A program made the position numbers and the translations under genes. DNA of 14,158 bases from an uncultured Bacillota bacterium. Its GTDB lineage: Bacteria > Bacillota_I > Bacilli_A > Erysipelotrichales > Erysipelotrichaceae. The DNA lies in contig CALFPO010000086.1 of the NCBI GenBank assembly GCA_937919165.1, positions 1-14,158 on the forward strand. Reading direction: 5' to 3'. The stretch's first letter is position 1; every line of letters begins with the position of its first letter. The notes under the pieces are model-generated. The model was not told where the DNA came from and did no database searches. It was given only the letters and a program-made list of their open reading frames with translations. Positions 5,797 through 12,857 of the stretch are shown here, in pieces.

Positions 5797-6666
5797 ATGA
5801 AGAGATTTATCACTATTATTATGGCTATTGCTTTGCTGCTTAGCGGATGCTCAAAGAAGGAACTGCTCTGGAGCGAGACAAAATCCCTATATGAAAACGC
5901 CATGAATGAGGCAATAGACGAAGCCAATAAGGCTGAAACCTTCCTGGAAGAAGACTACAAGTATGCCATCAATATGATCGAGGCACACTATGAAGAAATA
6001 AAGAAAGGCATCAGCGACAAGAATTCCGCATCGGCTGCCGCCATGTATAGATCAGCTGCTTTGATCAAGACGGTCGCTCTTGGCTTTAATTCTGATGCTG
6101 CTATTTCATTAGCTGATTTTGCACAATCTGCGATATTTGTGATCGAGGCTGCCCACGACGATGTCAATGGCGACTTTGAGATCGCCAAATCACAATTTGA
6201 AGAGAGACTTGAAGCTATCAAGAACATGACTGATGTCGAATACGATGCAGCACTGAGGAAAGCCAAACTGAAATGGCAGGATGTCGAAAGCGAGTTCGAG
6301 GCTATCGCAAATGAAGCTCTAGAAACACAGACCAGATATGCTGAAGTTACATCGTTTGAACTCGAGGAACTCAAACACGACATCATCGACAGCTATGAGC
6401 TGATCAAGGATGGCGTGACCGAAGATACAAACGATATCGCTATGTCAGTATACAGAGCTGCCGTAAAGCTCAAGGACTATACTGAAGGTCTATATGCTGA
6501 TGAGGCTACTACCGTATATGAATTTGCGGACAAGACCATCAGTTTCGTCAAGTCATGCTATGTCGGCGGAGGAGATGTCATGAATGAATATGGCGATGAT
6601 ATAGCTCGTGCCAAGAAATGGACCCAGTCGACCTGGAACATCATCACCATGTACCTAGGAATGTAG
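5797..6666 (+). CDS. Lipoprotein of two 135-residue helical repeats
   Basis: Predicted lipoprotein of 289 residues with unknown function. The start is set at 5797 because the signal peptide begins MKRFITII, the lipobox LLSGC places the lipidated Cys at residue 18, and GGAG lies 11 nt upstream; an ATG at 5734 would lie inside the tRNA terminator and upstream of the promoter. The mature part is acidic and almost all helical. It consists of two copies in exact register, offset by 135 residues with no gaps over about 85 positions: NEAIDE/NEALET (37/172), EEIKKGIS/ELIKDGVT (66-67/201-202), MYRSA/VYRAA (83/218), DAAISLADFA/DEATTVYEFA (100/235). I recognise no named domain. The gene ends in a terminator that shares a base with its stop codon, so it is monocistronic. 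Confidence 0.85.
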   Translation: MKRFITIIMAIALLLSGCSKKELLWSETKSLYENAMNEAIDEANKAETFLEEDYKYAINMIEAHYEEIKKGISDKNSASAAAMYRSAALIKTVALGFNSDAAISLADFAQSAIFVIEAAHDDVNGDFEIAKSQFEERLEAIKNMTDVEYDAALRKAKLKWQDVESEFEAIANEALETQTRYAEVTSFELEELKHDIIDSYELIKDGVTEDTNDIAMSVYRAAVKLKDYTEGLYADEATTVYEFADKTISFVKSCYVGGGDVMNEYGDDIARAKKWTQSTWNIITMYLGM

Positions 6667-6690
6667 CCGACAATGTCGGCTTTTCTTTTT
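6666..6690 (+). terminator. Rho-independent terminator of the lipoprotein gene
   Basis: A perfect stem GCCGAC/GTCGGC with an AAT loop and a TTTTCTTTTT tail. The first stem base is the final G of the TAG stop codon. The tail runs directly into the surE promoter region. Confidence 0.9.
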
Positions 6691-6705
6691 GCCTGTCTGA
6701 TACTG

Positions 6706-6711
6706 TATAAT
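6706..6711 (+). promoter_or_regulatory. surE -10 box, 6 nt before the start codon
   Basis: A perfect TATAAT with only ACTCTT between it and the surE ATG. Transcription would be expected to start at or next to the A of ATG. The -35 region is a T-rich tract (6681-6690) without a good hexamer. Confidence 0.6.
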
Positions 6712-6717
6712 ACTCTT

Positions 6718-7485
6718 ATGAATATTCTTATATCCAATGATGATGGCATCGATGCTGTAGGCCTGAGAACATTAGTCAAGATTCTGAGCGAAATAGCCGA
6801 TGTCTATATATGTGCACCAGATGCCGAGAAAAGCGGCTTTGCGCATCATTTCACCCTCAAAGGCAGCATGAAGATCGAAGAAAGAGAGGTTGAAGGAGCC
6901 AAGAAGGCCTATGCGCTCTCTGCTACACCAGCCGATTGCGTGCACTGCGGACTGCTGTTCATCTTCAAGGACATCCCTTTCGATCTTGTCATATCCGGCA
7001 TCAACAGAGGATGGAACGTCTCAAGCGATGTCGTCTATTCAGGGACGGTAGCCGCCGCCAGAGAAGGCTTCATTCAGGGCATTCCATCAATCGCCATAAG
7101 CCTCAACACCTATGAAAAGGCTGACTATAGCTTCCCTGCTGAAGTAGCCAAGGATATTGCCTTGAGATATCTGAACGATCCTGATTGCTCAAGATATTTC
7201 CTGAATGTCAATGTGCCATTTTTGCCTAAGGATGAATGCAAAGGCTATGCCATATGTGAAGCCAATGGCTATATAAGGTATGATGAGAAGTACTTCTATG
7301 AAGAGAAAGACGGCGAAACCTACATAACGACAGGAAAATGCGAAACAGAGATCATTCCTGATGAAAACAATGAATGCGACATATGCATGGTCAATGATGG
7401 ATACATCACCATTTCACCGCTTGATAATGATGAAATCGTCCATGCCTACATAGGCAATGCAAAAGCAATCGCAAAAGACCTATAG
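6718..7485 (+). CDS. surE: 5'-nucleotidase SurE
   Basis: Metal-dependent survival-protein-E phosphatase that removes phosphate from nucleoside 5'/3'-monophosphates and may also cleave polyphosphate; cytoplasmic. It has 255 residues, the usual length. Family signatures are all present: the NDDG metal site (N7, D8, D9), EKSG with Ser39, SATPADCV (68-75), and SGINRGWN with Asn96, followed by YSGTVAAAREG. The start is MNILISNDDG, because SurE proteins begin a few residues before NDDG; a longer ORF start at 6673 would fall inside the preceding terminator and ahead of the -10 box. No Shine-Dalgarno sequence is visible, and TATAAT ends 6 nt before ATG, so a leaderless mRNA is likely. It is monocistronic and convergent with the SPFH operon through a shared terminator. 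Confidence 0.97.
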   Translation: MNILISNDDGIDAVGLRTLVKILSEIADVYICAPDAEKSGFAHHFTLKGSMKIEEREVEGAKKAYALSATPADCVHCGLLFIFKDIPFDLVISGINRGWNVSSDVVYSGTVAAAREGFIQGIPSIAISLNTYEKADYSFPAEVAKDIALRYLNDPDCSRYFLNVNVPFLPKDECKGYAICEANGYIRYDEKYFYEEKDGETYITTGKCETEIIPDENNECDICMVNDGYITISPLDNDEIVHAYIGNAKAIAKDL

Positions 7486-7494
7486 ACATAACAA

Positions 7495-7514
7495 AGCCCA
7501 CCGAATGGTGGGCT
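7495..7514. terminator. Shared terminator of surE and the SPFH operon
   Basis: An 8-bp perfect stem AGCCCACC/GGTGGGCT with a GAAT loop lies between two convergent genes. T-rich tails on both sides are imperfect (ATTCTTTT on plus, TTTG on minus), but the position supports bidirectional use. Confidence 0.85.
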
Positions 7515-7536
7515 ATTCTTTTACGTAGTTATGCGA

Positions 7537-8424
7537 TTATTTCATTAGTTCCTGGGCAACTGACGCAAAGCTTGCCAGGTTCTGGAGATCTGATGGAACG
7601 ATGATCTTTGTGGCATTGCCATCAGCCATCTTTTCGCTGGCTTCCATCGATCTGATTGACAGATATTCTTTGGAAGGCTTTGCCTGATTGACCATTTCGA
7701 TAGCCTTGGCTTGCGCTTCAGCTACCTGACGGATAGCTTCAGCTTCACCCTGAGCAGATCTGATGCGCTCTTCCTTGATTGCATCGGCTCTAAGGATAGC
7801 TGATTCCTTTTCGCCTTCGGCTCTGGTGATGGCAGACTGCTTCTCACCTTCAGCCTGAAGGATGACGGCACGCTTCTCACGTTCAGCCTTCATCTGCTTC
7901 TCCATGGCTTCCTGGATGGATGCAGGAGGAGTGATGTTCTGGACCTCTACACGAGTGATGTCGATGCCCCATTCGTTGGTGGCTTCATCCAATACCTTGA
8001 TCGTTTCAGCATTGATGGTCTCTCTTGAAGTCAACGTTTCATCAAGCGTCATGCTACCGATGATGTTTCTTAAGGTAGTGGCACATAGATTTTCGATTGC
8101 GGCAATTGGTCTTTCGACGCCATATGTCAGGGCGTTAGGATCGATTACCTGGAAGTAGACAACTGAGTCTACCTTCATGGTTACGTTATCTTTGGTGATT
8201 ACCGACTGAGGTTCAAAGTCGGCAACCTGTTCCTTCAGCGATACCTTTCTGACGATGCGGTCGATGATAGGCAGTTTCAGATGCAGACCTGCTTCCCAGG
8301 TTGCAGCATACTTACCGAGCTTCTCTATTACCCAGGCATTGCCTTGAGGAACTACGCATATTGAGCTGATGACCACAATCAGCAGGATCACTATAACTAC
8401 AAACAATATAAACAGACTTTTCAT
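7537..8424 (-). CDS. SPFH/stomatin (band 7) membrane protein, QmcA-like
   Basis: Membrane scaffold of the SPFH family that oligomerises at the inner face or periphery of the membrane and is linked in other bacteria to membrane microdomains or protease regulation. Seen in the 295 residues: an N-terminal membrane segment (~4-24); VPQGNAWVIEKLGKY (25-39), the typical stomatin entry; the band 7 core with VITKDNVTMKVDSVVYFQV (75-93) and RNIIGSMTLDETL (119-131); then a long coiled coil (~172-248) with AEGEK.SAI repeats. AGAAAGGGA precedes the ATG by about 8 nt. It is the last gene of a three-gene operon, after two small membrane proteins. The usual NfeD partner is not present here; the two small proteins take that place in the operon. 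Confidence 0.93.
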   Translation of the reverse strand: MKSLFILFVVIVILLIVVISSICVVPQGNAWVIEKLGKYAATWEAGLHLKLPIIDRIVRKVSLKEQVADFEPQSVITKDNVTMKVDSVVYFQVIDPNALTYGVERPIAAIENLCATTLRNIIGSMTLDETLTSRETINAETIKVLDEATNEWGIDITRVEVQNITPPASIQEAMEKQMKAEREKRAVILQAEGEKQSAITRAEGEKESAILRADAIKEERIRSAQGEAEAIRQVAEAQAKAIEMVNQAKPSKEYLSIRSMEASEKMADGNATKIIVPSDLQNLASFASVAQELMK

Positions 8425-8439
8425 TTTTTTATCCCTTTC

Positions 8440-8739
8440 TTATGAAAATATGAATACGAACATCATGATTATATAGATGATGGCGAATGCCACTGCAAAT
8501 ATGCCAGCAGACGCCTTCTTGCCGTTGATGTTGGCCGGCTTAACATTCGTTCTTTCCGTATAGGCCTTATGTCTGATCTCATGTTCCCTTCTGACCTTTC
8601 TTGCATCACAATCGCGCGAATGGTCATCCTTCAGGAACGAGGCCTTGTCATCGAAATCCCATACAGATACTTTGCTTTCTCTGATTCTTTCTTTTTCTAG
8701 CCAATCGTCATGGACGAAGGCATTGTTCTTGTTTTCCAT
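8440..8739 (-). CDS. Small tail-anchored membrane protein, unknown function
   Basis: A 99-residue protein I do not recognise. The first ~70 residues are highly charged (WLEKERIRESKVSVWDFDD, then a basic RKVRREHEIRHK stretch at ~48-59). The C-terminus is one hydrophobic helix (~76-98), so it is probably tail-anchored with the charged part in the cytoplasm. AGAGGAC, 6 nt before ATG, lies inside the end of the preceding small gene, and the stop of this gene is 15 nt before the SPFH start. Operon position suggests that it works with the SPFH protein, perhaps as an NfeD replacement; this is inference. Confidence 0.8.
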   Translation of the reverse strand: MENKNNAFVHDDWLEKERIRESKVSVWDFDDKASFLKDDHSRDCDARKVRREHEIRHKAYTERTNVKPANINGKKASAGIFAVAFAIIYIIMMFVFIFS

Positions 8740-8741
8740 AA

Positions 8742-8888
8742 CTAGTCCTCTTTAATCAAACGATAGATGCCATATATCGGAAGAAATACCAATCCGATCC
8801 TGAACGTAGCCTTGCACATAAATCTTATGATTGCTGCAAGCATTACCACGATCAGATAGATAAACAACAATATAGATAATGTAATCAC
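8742..8888 (-). CDS. 48-residue membrane peptide, first gene of the SPFH operon (GTG start)
   Basis: A small gene of 48 codons plus TAG, starting with GTG at 8888 behind a near-perfect AAGGAGG (7 nt spacing). The product begins ITLSILLFIYLIVVMLAAII, one hydrophobic helix, followed by RFMCKATFRIG, a second hydrophobic stretch (LVFLPIYGIY) and a charged RLIKED tail. Its stop is 2 nt before the ATG of the 99-residue gene, so the two are probably translationally coupled. A strong promoter lies just upstream. The ribosome site, promoter and tight spacing make the gene credible despite its size. Function is unknown; an SPFH-associated small membrane protein is the obvious hypothesis. Confidence 0.8.
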   Translation of the reverse strand: MITLSILLFIYLIVVMLAAIIRFMCKATFRIGLVFLPIYGIYRLIKED

Positions 8889-8930
8889 TTTACAGCCTCC
8901 TTCTTGCATATATATCTATATGGTAATTTG

Positions 8931-8959
8931 ATAGTATCATACAATCACTTGACTGTCAA
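8931..8959 (-). promoter_or_regulatory. Strong promoter of the SPFH operon
   Basis: On the minus strand a consensus TTGACA (8954-8959), a 17-bp spacer, and extended -10 TGATACTAT (-10 hexamer 8931-8936). The -35 forms part of the 11-bp palindrome TTGACTGTCAA (8949-8959), a possible small operator. The expected start is near 8924, giving a ~36-nt leader to the GTG. Confidence 0.8.
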
Positions 8960-8997
8960 TAATTATATGAAAAAAATTTGAATATGTCTAAAAATGC

Positions 8998-9777
8998 CTA
9001 TTTCATCTTCTTATTCTTATTATAGGAAGCCATCAGAGCCCTATCTGCAAGCTCATATAGGCCCTCATTCAGGAAAACATTGACCCCTTCAATGGTCGAC
9101 CCGCCTGGTGAACATACCTCTTTTCCTAGTTCAACAGGCGTTTTTGGCGATTCCATGTCCAATTTGATGGTTCCTTTAGCCATAGAAAGGATATATTCTG
9201 TGGCTTTTTCCTTGCTGAAACCCATCTTTTGGCCTACTTCAGCCATAGCATCAATGAAATAATCCAGATATGCTGGCCCACTGCCAGCTATCGTGCTGGC
9301 TCCATCCATCATATCTTCAGCTATTTCATAGACCCTGCCAGTCTCTTCCATCAAATTCCTGAAAGATTCTCTATCTTTAGCCTCTTCATTGAAGCAGACG
9401 AATGTCGTTCCTTCCTTGACCAATACTGGCGTATTAGGCATGATCCTGATGATCGGCTTATTGCCTATGATTGTTTCTATCTCCTTTATTGAATAGCCAG
9501 CTGCCATCGATACATATGTGGCATTACTTGGAATATCCTTTATATTATTGAGCAGTTCGCTTAGATCGGTCGGCTTTACGCCCAGAAACAGATAGTCGCT
9601 TTCTTTGACGATATCTTCAATAGATAGAATCTTTGCCCTTTCGCCTATTTCTTCCTTAAGGGCAATAGCCTTGGATGTTGTTCTGTTGTTCAGCAGGAAG
9701 CTATAGTTTTCGTTATCCTTCAAGGCTTTGATGATGCTGGAGGCCATATGGCCTGTACCTATGAAACCTAGCTTCAT
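8998..9777 (-). CDS. proC: Pyrroline-5-carboxylate reductase
   Basis: Last step of proline synthesis: reduces 1-pyrroline-5-carboxylate to L-proline with NAD(P)H; cytoplasmic. The 259 residues are of usual length. Motifs: Rossmann GFIGTGHMASSI (4-15), the VKPTDL and VSMAAGYSI segments (68-97), RIMPNTPVLVKEG (111-123), and the dimerisation/active-site region AGSGPAYLDYFIDAM (164-178) with CSPGGSTIEG (222-231). The ATG follows the msrA stop by a single base (TGA-T-ATG) and has no good ribosome site of its own, so translation is probably coupled to msrA. I see no terminator between its stop and the SPFH promoter, so some read-through into that operon is possible. Confidence 0.97.
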   Translation of the reverse strand: MKLGFIGTGHMASSIIKALKDNENYSFLLNNRTTSKAIALKEEIGERAKILSIEDIVKESDYLFLGVKPTDLSELLNNIKDIPSNATYVSMAAGYSIKEIETIIGNKPIIRIMPNTPVLVKEGTTFVCFNEEAKDRESFRNLMEETGRVYEIAEDMMDGASTIAGSGPAYLDYFIDAMAEVGQKMGFSKEKATEYILSMAKGTIKLDMESPKTPVELGKEVCSPGGSTIEGVNVFLNEGLYELADRALMASYNKNKKMK

Positions 9778-9778
9778 A

Positions 9779-10264
9779 TCATTTAACCCGTCCTGACTTT
9801 ATGAGCTCTTCCTTGAATGCTTCAGCGTTCTTCAGGTCATAGTTCTGATGATATTCTTCAGCTTCGTAGAACACTTCAAAAGGCTCTATCGCAATATATA
9901 CCTTCTTGCCGCTTTGTCTTTCAAGCTCTTCGATGCATCTTTCTGCCAATTCTTTCTCTTCTTCATCTGTATAGTAGATAGCCAAAGTATAGGAATGGCC
10001 TCTATCGATGAACTGTCCGCCATCGTCATAAGGGTCGACATTGCTGATAAATATATCCAGAAGCTCCTTATAGCTGACTCTTTCATCATATTCGGCCATG
10101 ATGGTCTCACGATGGGAAGTCAGTTGCTTCTTTACCTGTTCATAGGTTGGATCCTTTTCCTCGCCTCCACAATACCCGCTTACGACATTAAGGACACCTT
10201 CCTTGTCTCTGAATATCGGCGTTATGCACCAGAAGCATCCGCCTGCAAAATATGCTTTTCTCAT
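9779..10264 (-). CDS. msrA: Peptide-methionine (S)-S-oxide reductase MsrA
   Basis: Repairs methionine-S-sulfoxide in proteins and free methionine, using thioredoxin. The start is set at MRKAYFAGGCFWC (10264), with AGAGGTG 7 nt upstream; the longer frame starting at 10297 adds 11 residues not seen in the family and would begin only 3 nt after the -10 box. The product has 161 residues. The catalytic Cys10 lies in GGCFWC, the Bacillus-type variant in which a second Cys (13) follows. SGYCGG (29-34), DPTYEQV, SHRE and EEYHQNY are the other family landmarks. Additional Cys residues are at 32 and in ERCIEEL. It is the first gene of an msrA-proC unit; a TATAAT is 35 nt upstream. Confidence 0.96.
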   Translation of the reverse strand: MRKAYFAGGCFWCITPIFRDKEGVLNVVSGYCGGEEKDPTYEQVKKQLTSHRETIMAEYDERVSYKELLDIFISNVDPYDDGGQFIDRGHSYTLAIYYTDEEEKELAERCIEELERQSGKKVYIAIEPFEVFYEAEEYHQNYDLKNAEAFKEELIKSGRVK

Positions 10265-10299
10265 TAATGCACCTCTAGATAAGTTTCTTATACACAATA

Positions 10300-10305
10300 A
10301 TTATA
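10300..10305 (-). promoter_or_regulatory. -10 box of msrA-proC
   Basis: A perfect TATAAT on the minus strand, 35 nt before the msrA ATG. Only a weak -35 (TAATGA) is at 17 bp. Confidence 0.55.
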
Positions 10306-10343
10306 TCTCACAGAATAATCCGTCATTAATAGAGCGTATACAT

Positions 10344-10367
10344 AAAAAGCCCATTTCTGGACTTTGC
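10344..10367 (-). terminator. Terminator of the MORN/zinc-ribbon/lipoprotein operon
   Basis: On the minus strand AAAGTCC-AGAAAT-GGGCTTT, with one G-U pair, is followed by TT. It lies about 20 nt after the lipoprotein stop codon. Confidence 0.75.
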
Positions 10368-10387
10368 TACGCATTGTAAGAATATGC

Positions 10388-10825
10388 TCATTCACCTATC
10401 TTAATCTTGAACAATCCATTGTCATCCATGATCTCATAGTTGCATTTCTCGTTCACGTTGTAGATAAGCATATCCTTATCAGCCTTTGTCATCATGAAAC
10501 CTATTGATGAACCATCTTCATAGGTAAACCAGTAGTTTCTTTCCGCATCGGTAATGTTGATATTCGTCTTATCGCCGATCTTTATTCCGAGCAAGGTTTC
10601 ATATACCTTTTTGATCAATTCCTTGTCATCGATGTTTTCATACATCATATAGGATTCCTGGTAGTCCATCTTTACTGGCAGTTCATTCTGATGATCATAA
10701 TATACCTTCAGATATTCTTCGCCATAGAAATCCTTAAGATCCTTCATTTCGATGTTTGTCTCCTTCTTTCCGGAACATCCCGCAAGAATAAACAGGATGC
10801 AAAATGCTGCAAGCATTCTTTTCAT
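10388..10825 (-). CDS. Small lipoprotein, unknown function
   Basis: A predicted 145-residue lipoprotein: signal peptide MKRMLAAFCILFILAGC with lipobox LAGC and lipidated Cys17, followed by SGKKE. The mature region is acidic with many Tyr/Asp (KVYYDHQNE, YMMYENIDD, YWFTYEDGSSIGF) and looks like a small alpha/beta domain; I recognise no family. AAGGAGA lies 7 nt before the ATG. It is the third and last gene of the MORN operon, 28 nt after the 427-residue gene, which makes it the only exported product of that unit. Confidence 0.85.
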   Translation of the reverse strand: MKRMLAAFCILFILAGCSGKKETNIEMKDLKDFYGEEYLKVYYDHQNELPVKMDYQESYMMYENIDDKELIKKVYETLLGIKIGDKTNINITDAERNYWFTYEDGSSIGFMMTKADKDMLIYNVNEKCNYEIMDDNGLFKIKIGE

Positions 10826-10853
10826 TTGTATTCTCCTTAATTCATCGAATCAA

Positions 10854-12137
10854 CTATTTGTTTTTCTCAAGTTCTACCCAGCCAGGCCCCATATCAAGAT
10901 TGTTCTCTGATGCAACATAGTCGCTGCCGTTCTGATATACATGATCATATCTAACATCAGCCTCAACCTTCTGTCCATATGTATCGGTATAGGAATTGAC
11001 TCCTCTGATGCCCTCAGAGATGTTGTTGTAGACTTTGTCATAGGTTGCCTGTCTCTCCCAATATCCAGAATTCACGATATTGGTGGTTTCATTGAGCGTC
11101 CTTGAAAGCTGCTGCTGAGCTGCCATGGCATTTCTCTGTCTCTGCATCGCACCTTCCGCATTTATTCTGGCGATATTGTTTCTCTCCATTTCCTGCAGTT
11201 CATAGTACATTGGACCATAGTTCACATTTATGGCAAAGTCGTTGAATATCGGATCATATAGATCGATTCTCTCGTCAGGAGTTGAAAGAATCACATCAAA
11301 AGCTCTTCCCCAATCATGACTCTTGAAACCCATGTCATAGGCATATCCATCAGGCAAGCCCATATTGAAATTCATTCCCGGTATATTCATATTTGGAAGC
11401 GATGCGGTTCCATTTCCAAAGAATCCCTCGCCTCTTGATAGTGAACCCATCACACCGCCACCTTTAAGGAACTCGACAAATCCCTTTTTCTTTGGTGCTG
11501 CAGAAGCATCCTGCCTAGGATTCTCCTGAACAGCTCCGCCTGGCTTTCCGAAGAGTGCCGTTGCAAAATAGCCTCTTCTTATCTGGCCACTGGTATTGAC
11601 CGTAAAGGCATATTTCCTTGTGATCAGCTCATAGCTCTGCAAAGCTCTCGAGGCTTCGTTTCTTAGCCTATCTCCAAGATCTTTCATGATGCTTTCCTGA
11701 ACTCTTTCCAGATCAACGGCACATGAAGGGTCATTGTATATCTCTCTGATTCTTTGGACTGTGTAGTCATCGACATTCTGGTACTTGTAGCTGTTTATGA
11801 AGGTCGGAACTCCTATTGAGTGCTTTGTGCTGTTTGAATCGGCATAGAATGCCCTTGGGAAAAACAGCATGTCAGTTCCGTTGCAGCTCGTCTTAAGGCC
11901 ATAAGCCGTGCATTCATCCTTTGATACGTTCTTCTCATCATTGAAGATCGTATAGTTCCAGCCGCTAGGTATATAGGCATTGAAGAGAACGCCATTGTTG
12001 AAGGTAACCTTAGTAAGCCTGCTGGCACCTTCCATGACATATTCAGATCCGCACATCTTGCACTTGAGACGTCTGCTGCCTACAACACATTCGATTGGAG
12101 CGCCGCAATTGCGGCACTTCAGTTCCTTGATTTCCAT
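10854..12137 (-). CDS. Zinc-ribbon protein of 427 residues, unknown function
   Basis: Cytoplasmic protein with an N-terminal zinc ribbon: C8-x2-C11 and C26-x2-C29 (KCRNCGAPIEC, KCKMCGSEY). Then comes a globular region (~40-200: NGVLFNAYIPSGWNY; LFFPRAFYADS), a Gly/Met/Asn-rich flexible stretch (~195-265: MNIPGMNFNMG), a Gln/Arg-rich probable coiled coil (~312-350), and a C-terminal part (~358-425) with ERQATYDKVYNNISEGIRGV and DTYGQKVEADVRYDHVYQNG. The C-terminal pattern reminds me of uncharacterised Firmicutes zinc-ribbon proteins, but I cannot name a family. GGAGG lies 11 nt before ATG. It is the second gene of the operon, 19 nt after the MORN gene, whose product also carries a zinc ribbon. 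Confidence 0.85.
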   Translation of the reverse strand: MEIKELKCRNCGAPIECVVGSRRLKCKMCGSEYVMEGASRLTKVTFNNGVLFNAYIPSGWNYTIFNDEKNVSKDECTAYGLKTSCNGTDMLFFPRAFYADSNSTKHSIGVPTFINSYKYQNVDDYTVQRIREIYNDPSCAVDLERVQESIMKDLGDRLRNEASRALQSYELITRKYAFTVNTSGQIRRGYFATALFGKPGGAVQENPRQDASAAPKKKGFVEFLKGGGVMGSLSRGEGFFGNGTASLPNMNIPGMNFNMGLPDGYAYDMGFKSHDWGRAFDVILSTPDERIDLYDPIFNDFAINVNYGPMYYELQEMERNNIARINAEGAMQRQRNAMAAQQQLSRTLNETTNIVNSGYWERQATYDKVYNNISEGIRGVNSYTDTYGQKVEADVRYDHVYQNGSDYVASENNLDMGPGWVELEKNK

Positions 12138-12156
12138 AATAAATTAGCCTCCGATA

Positions 12157-12765
12157 TCATTTCACTCTTATATCTTCGTAGATAAACATTTTTCTGTATT
12201 CTTTCAGCTTGTCTTCATCAAGCTTCTCATCTTTCTCATATACAACGCCATCAGCTTTGCAGCATGGACACAAGCCATCATCCTTCACCGTAGATGAATC
12301 AAACAGTTTCATGCACATGAAACATCCAGCAATCTGTTCTATTTCGCTTTTGCCGATAAGCTCTCCATCCGCATATTCAGCATCGTATCTCTTGCCGTCC
12401 TTCTCGGTAAGGATTCCCTTGCCTTCAGGATATCCTCCTACAAAGAATCCCTTCAGACACGATCCATCAGCGTAACGCATCTCTCCCTTGCCTTCAGGCA
12501 CAAAGTCGAATTCGCCCTCATAGATATCGCCCTCAGGATAGTAGAACCTACCGATGCCTTTTGGACGTCCCTCAACGAAATCCCCCTCATATGTACCTTC
12601 GCTTGTGACTTGTCTTCCTTTGCCATGCTCCTTGCCGTTTAGAAAACTTCCTTCATATTCGATGAAGTAGTCATCGCCCTTATAAGTCATATGGCCTACG
12701 CCATGAGGAACACCATCAAGCACATCGCCCTCATAGTCGAACAGCTCGTCATTAATTATTGCCAT
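12157..12765 (-). CDS. MORN-repeat protein with C-terminal zinc ribbon
   Basis: A 202-residue cytoplasmic protein. About five MORN repeats fill residues 9-135 (YEGDVLDGVPHGVGHMTY, YEGSFLNGKEHGKG, YEGDFVEGRPKGIG, YEGEFDFVPEGKGEM, then a divergent fifth). The C-terminus carries C148-x2-C151 and C166-x-C168-C169 (GCFMCMKLF, LCPCCKADGVV), a treble-clef/zinc-ribbon-like site resembling that of small cytoplasmic Firmicutes proteins. MORN repeats usually mediate membrane-lipid or protein contacts; here the role is unknown. It is the first gene of a three-gene operon. It lacks a Shine-Dalgarno site, and a possible -10 (TAAAAT) is only 14 nt before the ATG, so the leader may be very short. Confidence 0.9.
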   Translation of the reverse strand: MAIINDELFDYEGDVLDGVPHGVGHMTYKGDDYFIEYEGSFLNGKEHGKGRQVTSEGTYEGDFVEGRPKGIGRFYYPEGDIYEGEFDFVPEGKGEMRYADGSCLKGFFVGGYPEGKGILTEKDGKRYDAEYADGELIGKSEIEQIAGCFMCMKLFDSSTVKDDGLCPCCKADGVVYEKDEKLDEDKLKEYRKMFIYEDIRVK

Positions 12766-12779
12766 TGTTCTATATCATT

Positions 12780-12785
12780 ATTTTA
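12780..12785 (-). promoter_or_regulatory. Possible -10 box of the MORN operon
   Basis: TAAAAT on the minus strand, 14 nt before the ATG, without a good -35 at 17 bp. It is the best candidate in the 92-bp divergent region shared with the peptide-precursor gene. Confidence 0.35.
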
Positions 12786-12813
12786 TCTTAATCATCTGAC
12801 TATTGCATCTTTG

Positions 12814-12819
12814 CATAAT
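12814..12819 (+). promoter_or_regulatory. Possible -10 box of the peptide-precursor gene
   Basis: CATAAT lies 8 nt before the upstream ATG (12828) and 38 nt before the preferred ATG (12858). No clear -35. Confidence 0.35.
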
Positions 12820-12857
12820 CTAGTAGAATGAAAGGAGAAAGAAAGAGACCCAATAAT

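Noticed and set aside
6673..6717. Upstream start for surE
   Set aside because: It falls within the preceding terminator loop and upstream of the TATAAT box; SurE family proteins begin at MNILISNDDG.
12828..12857. Upstream ATG for the peptide precursor (adds ten residues)
   Set aside because: It has no ribosome site, the extra residues are basic and unlike known GG leaders, and AAAGGAGA would lie inside the gene. Not fully excluded because a -10-like CATAAT lies 8 nt upstream.
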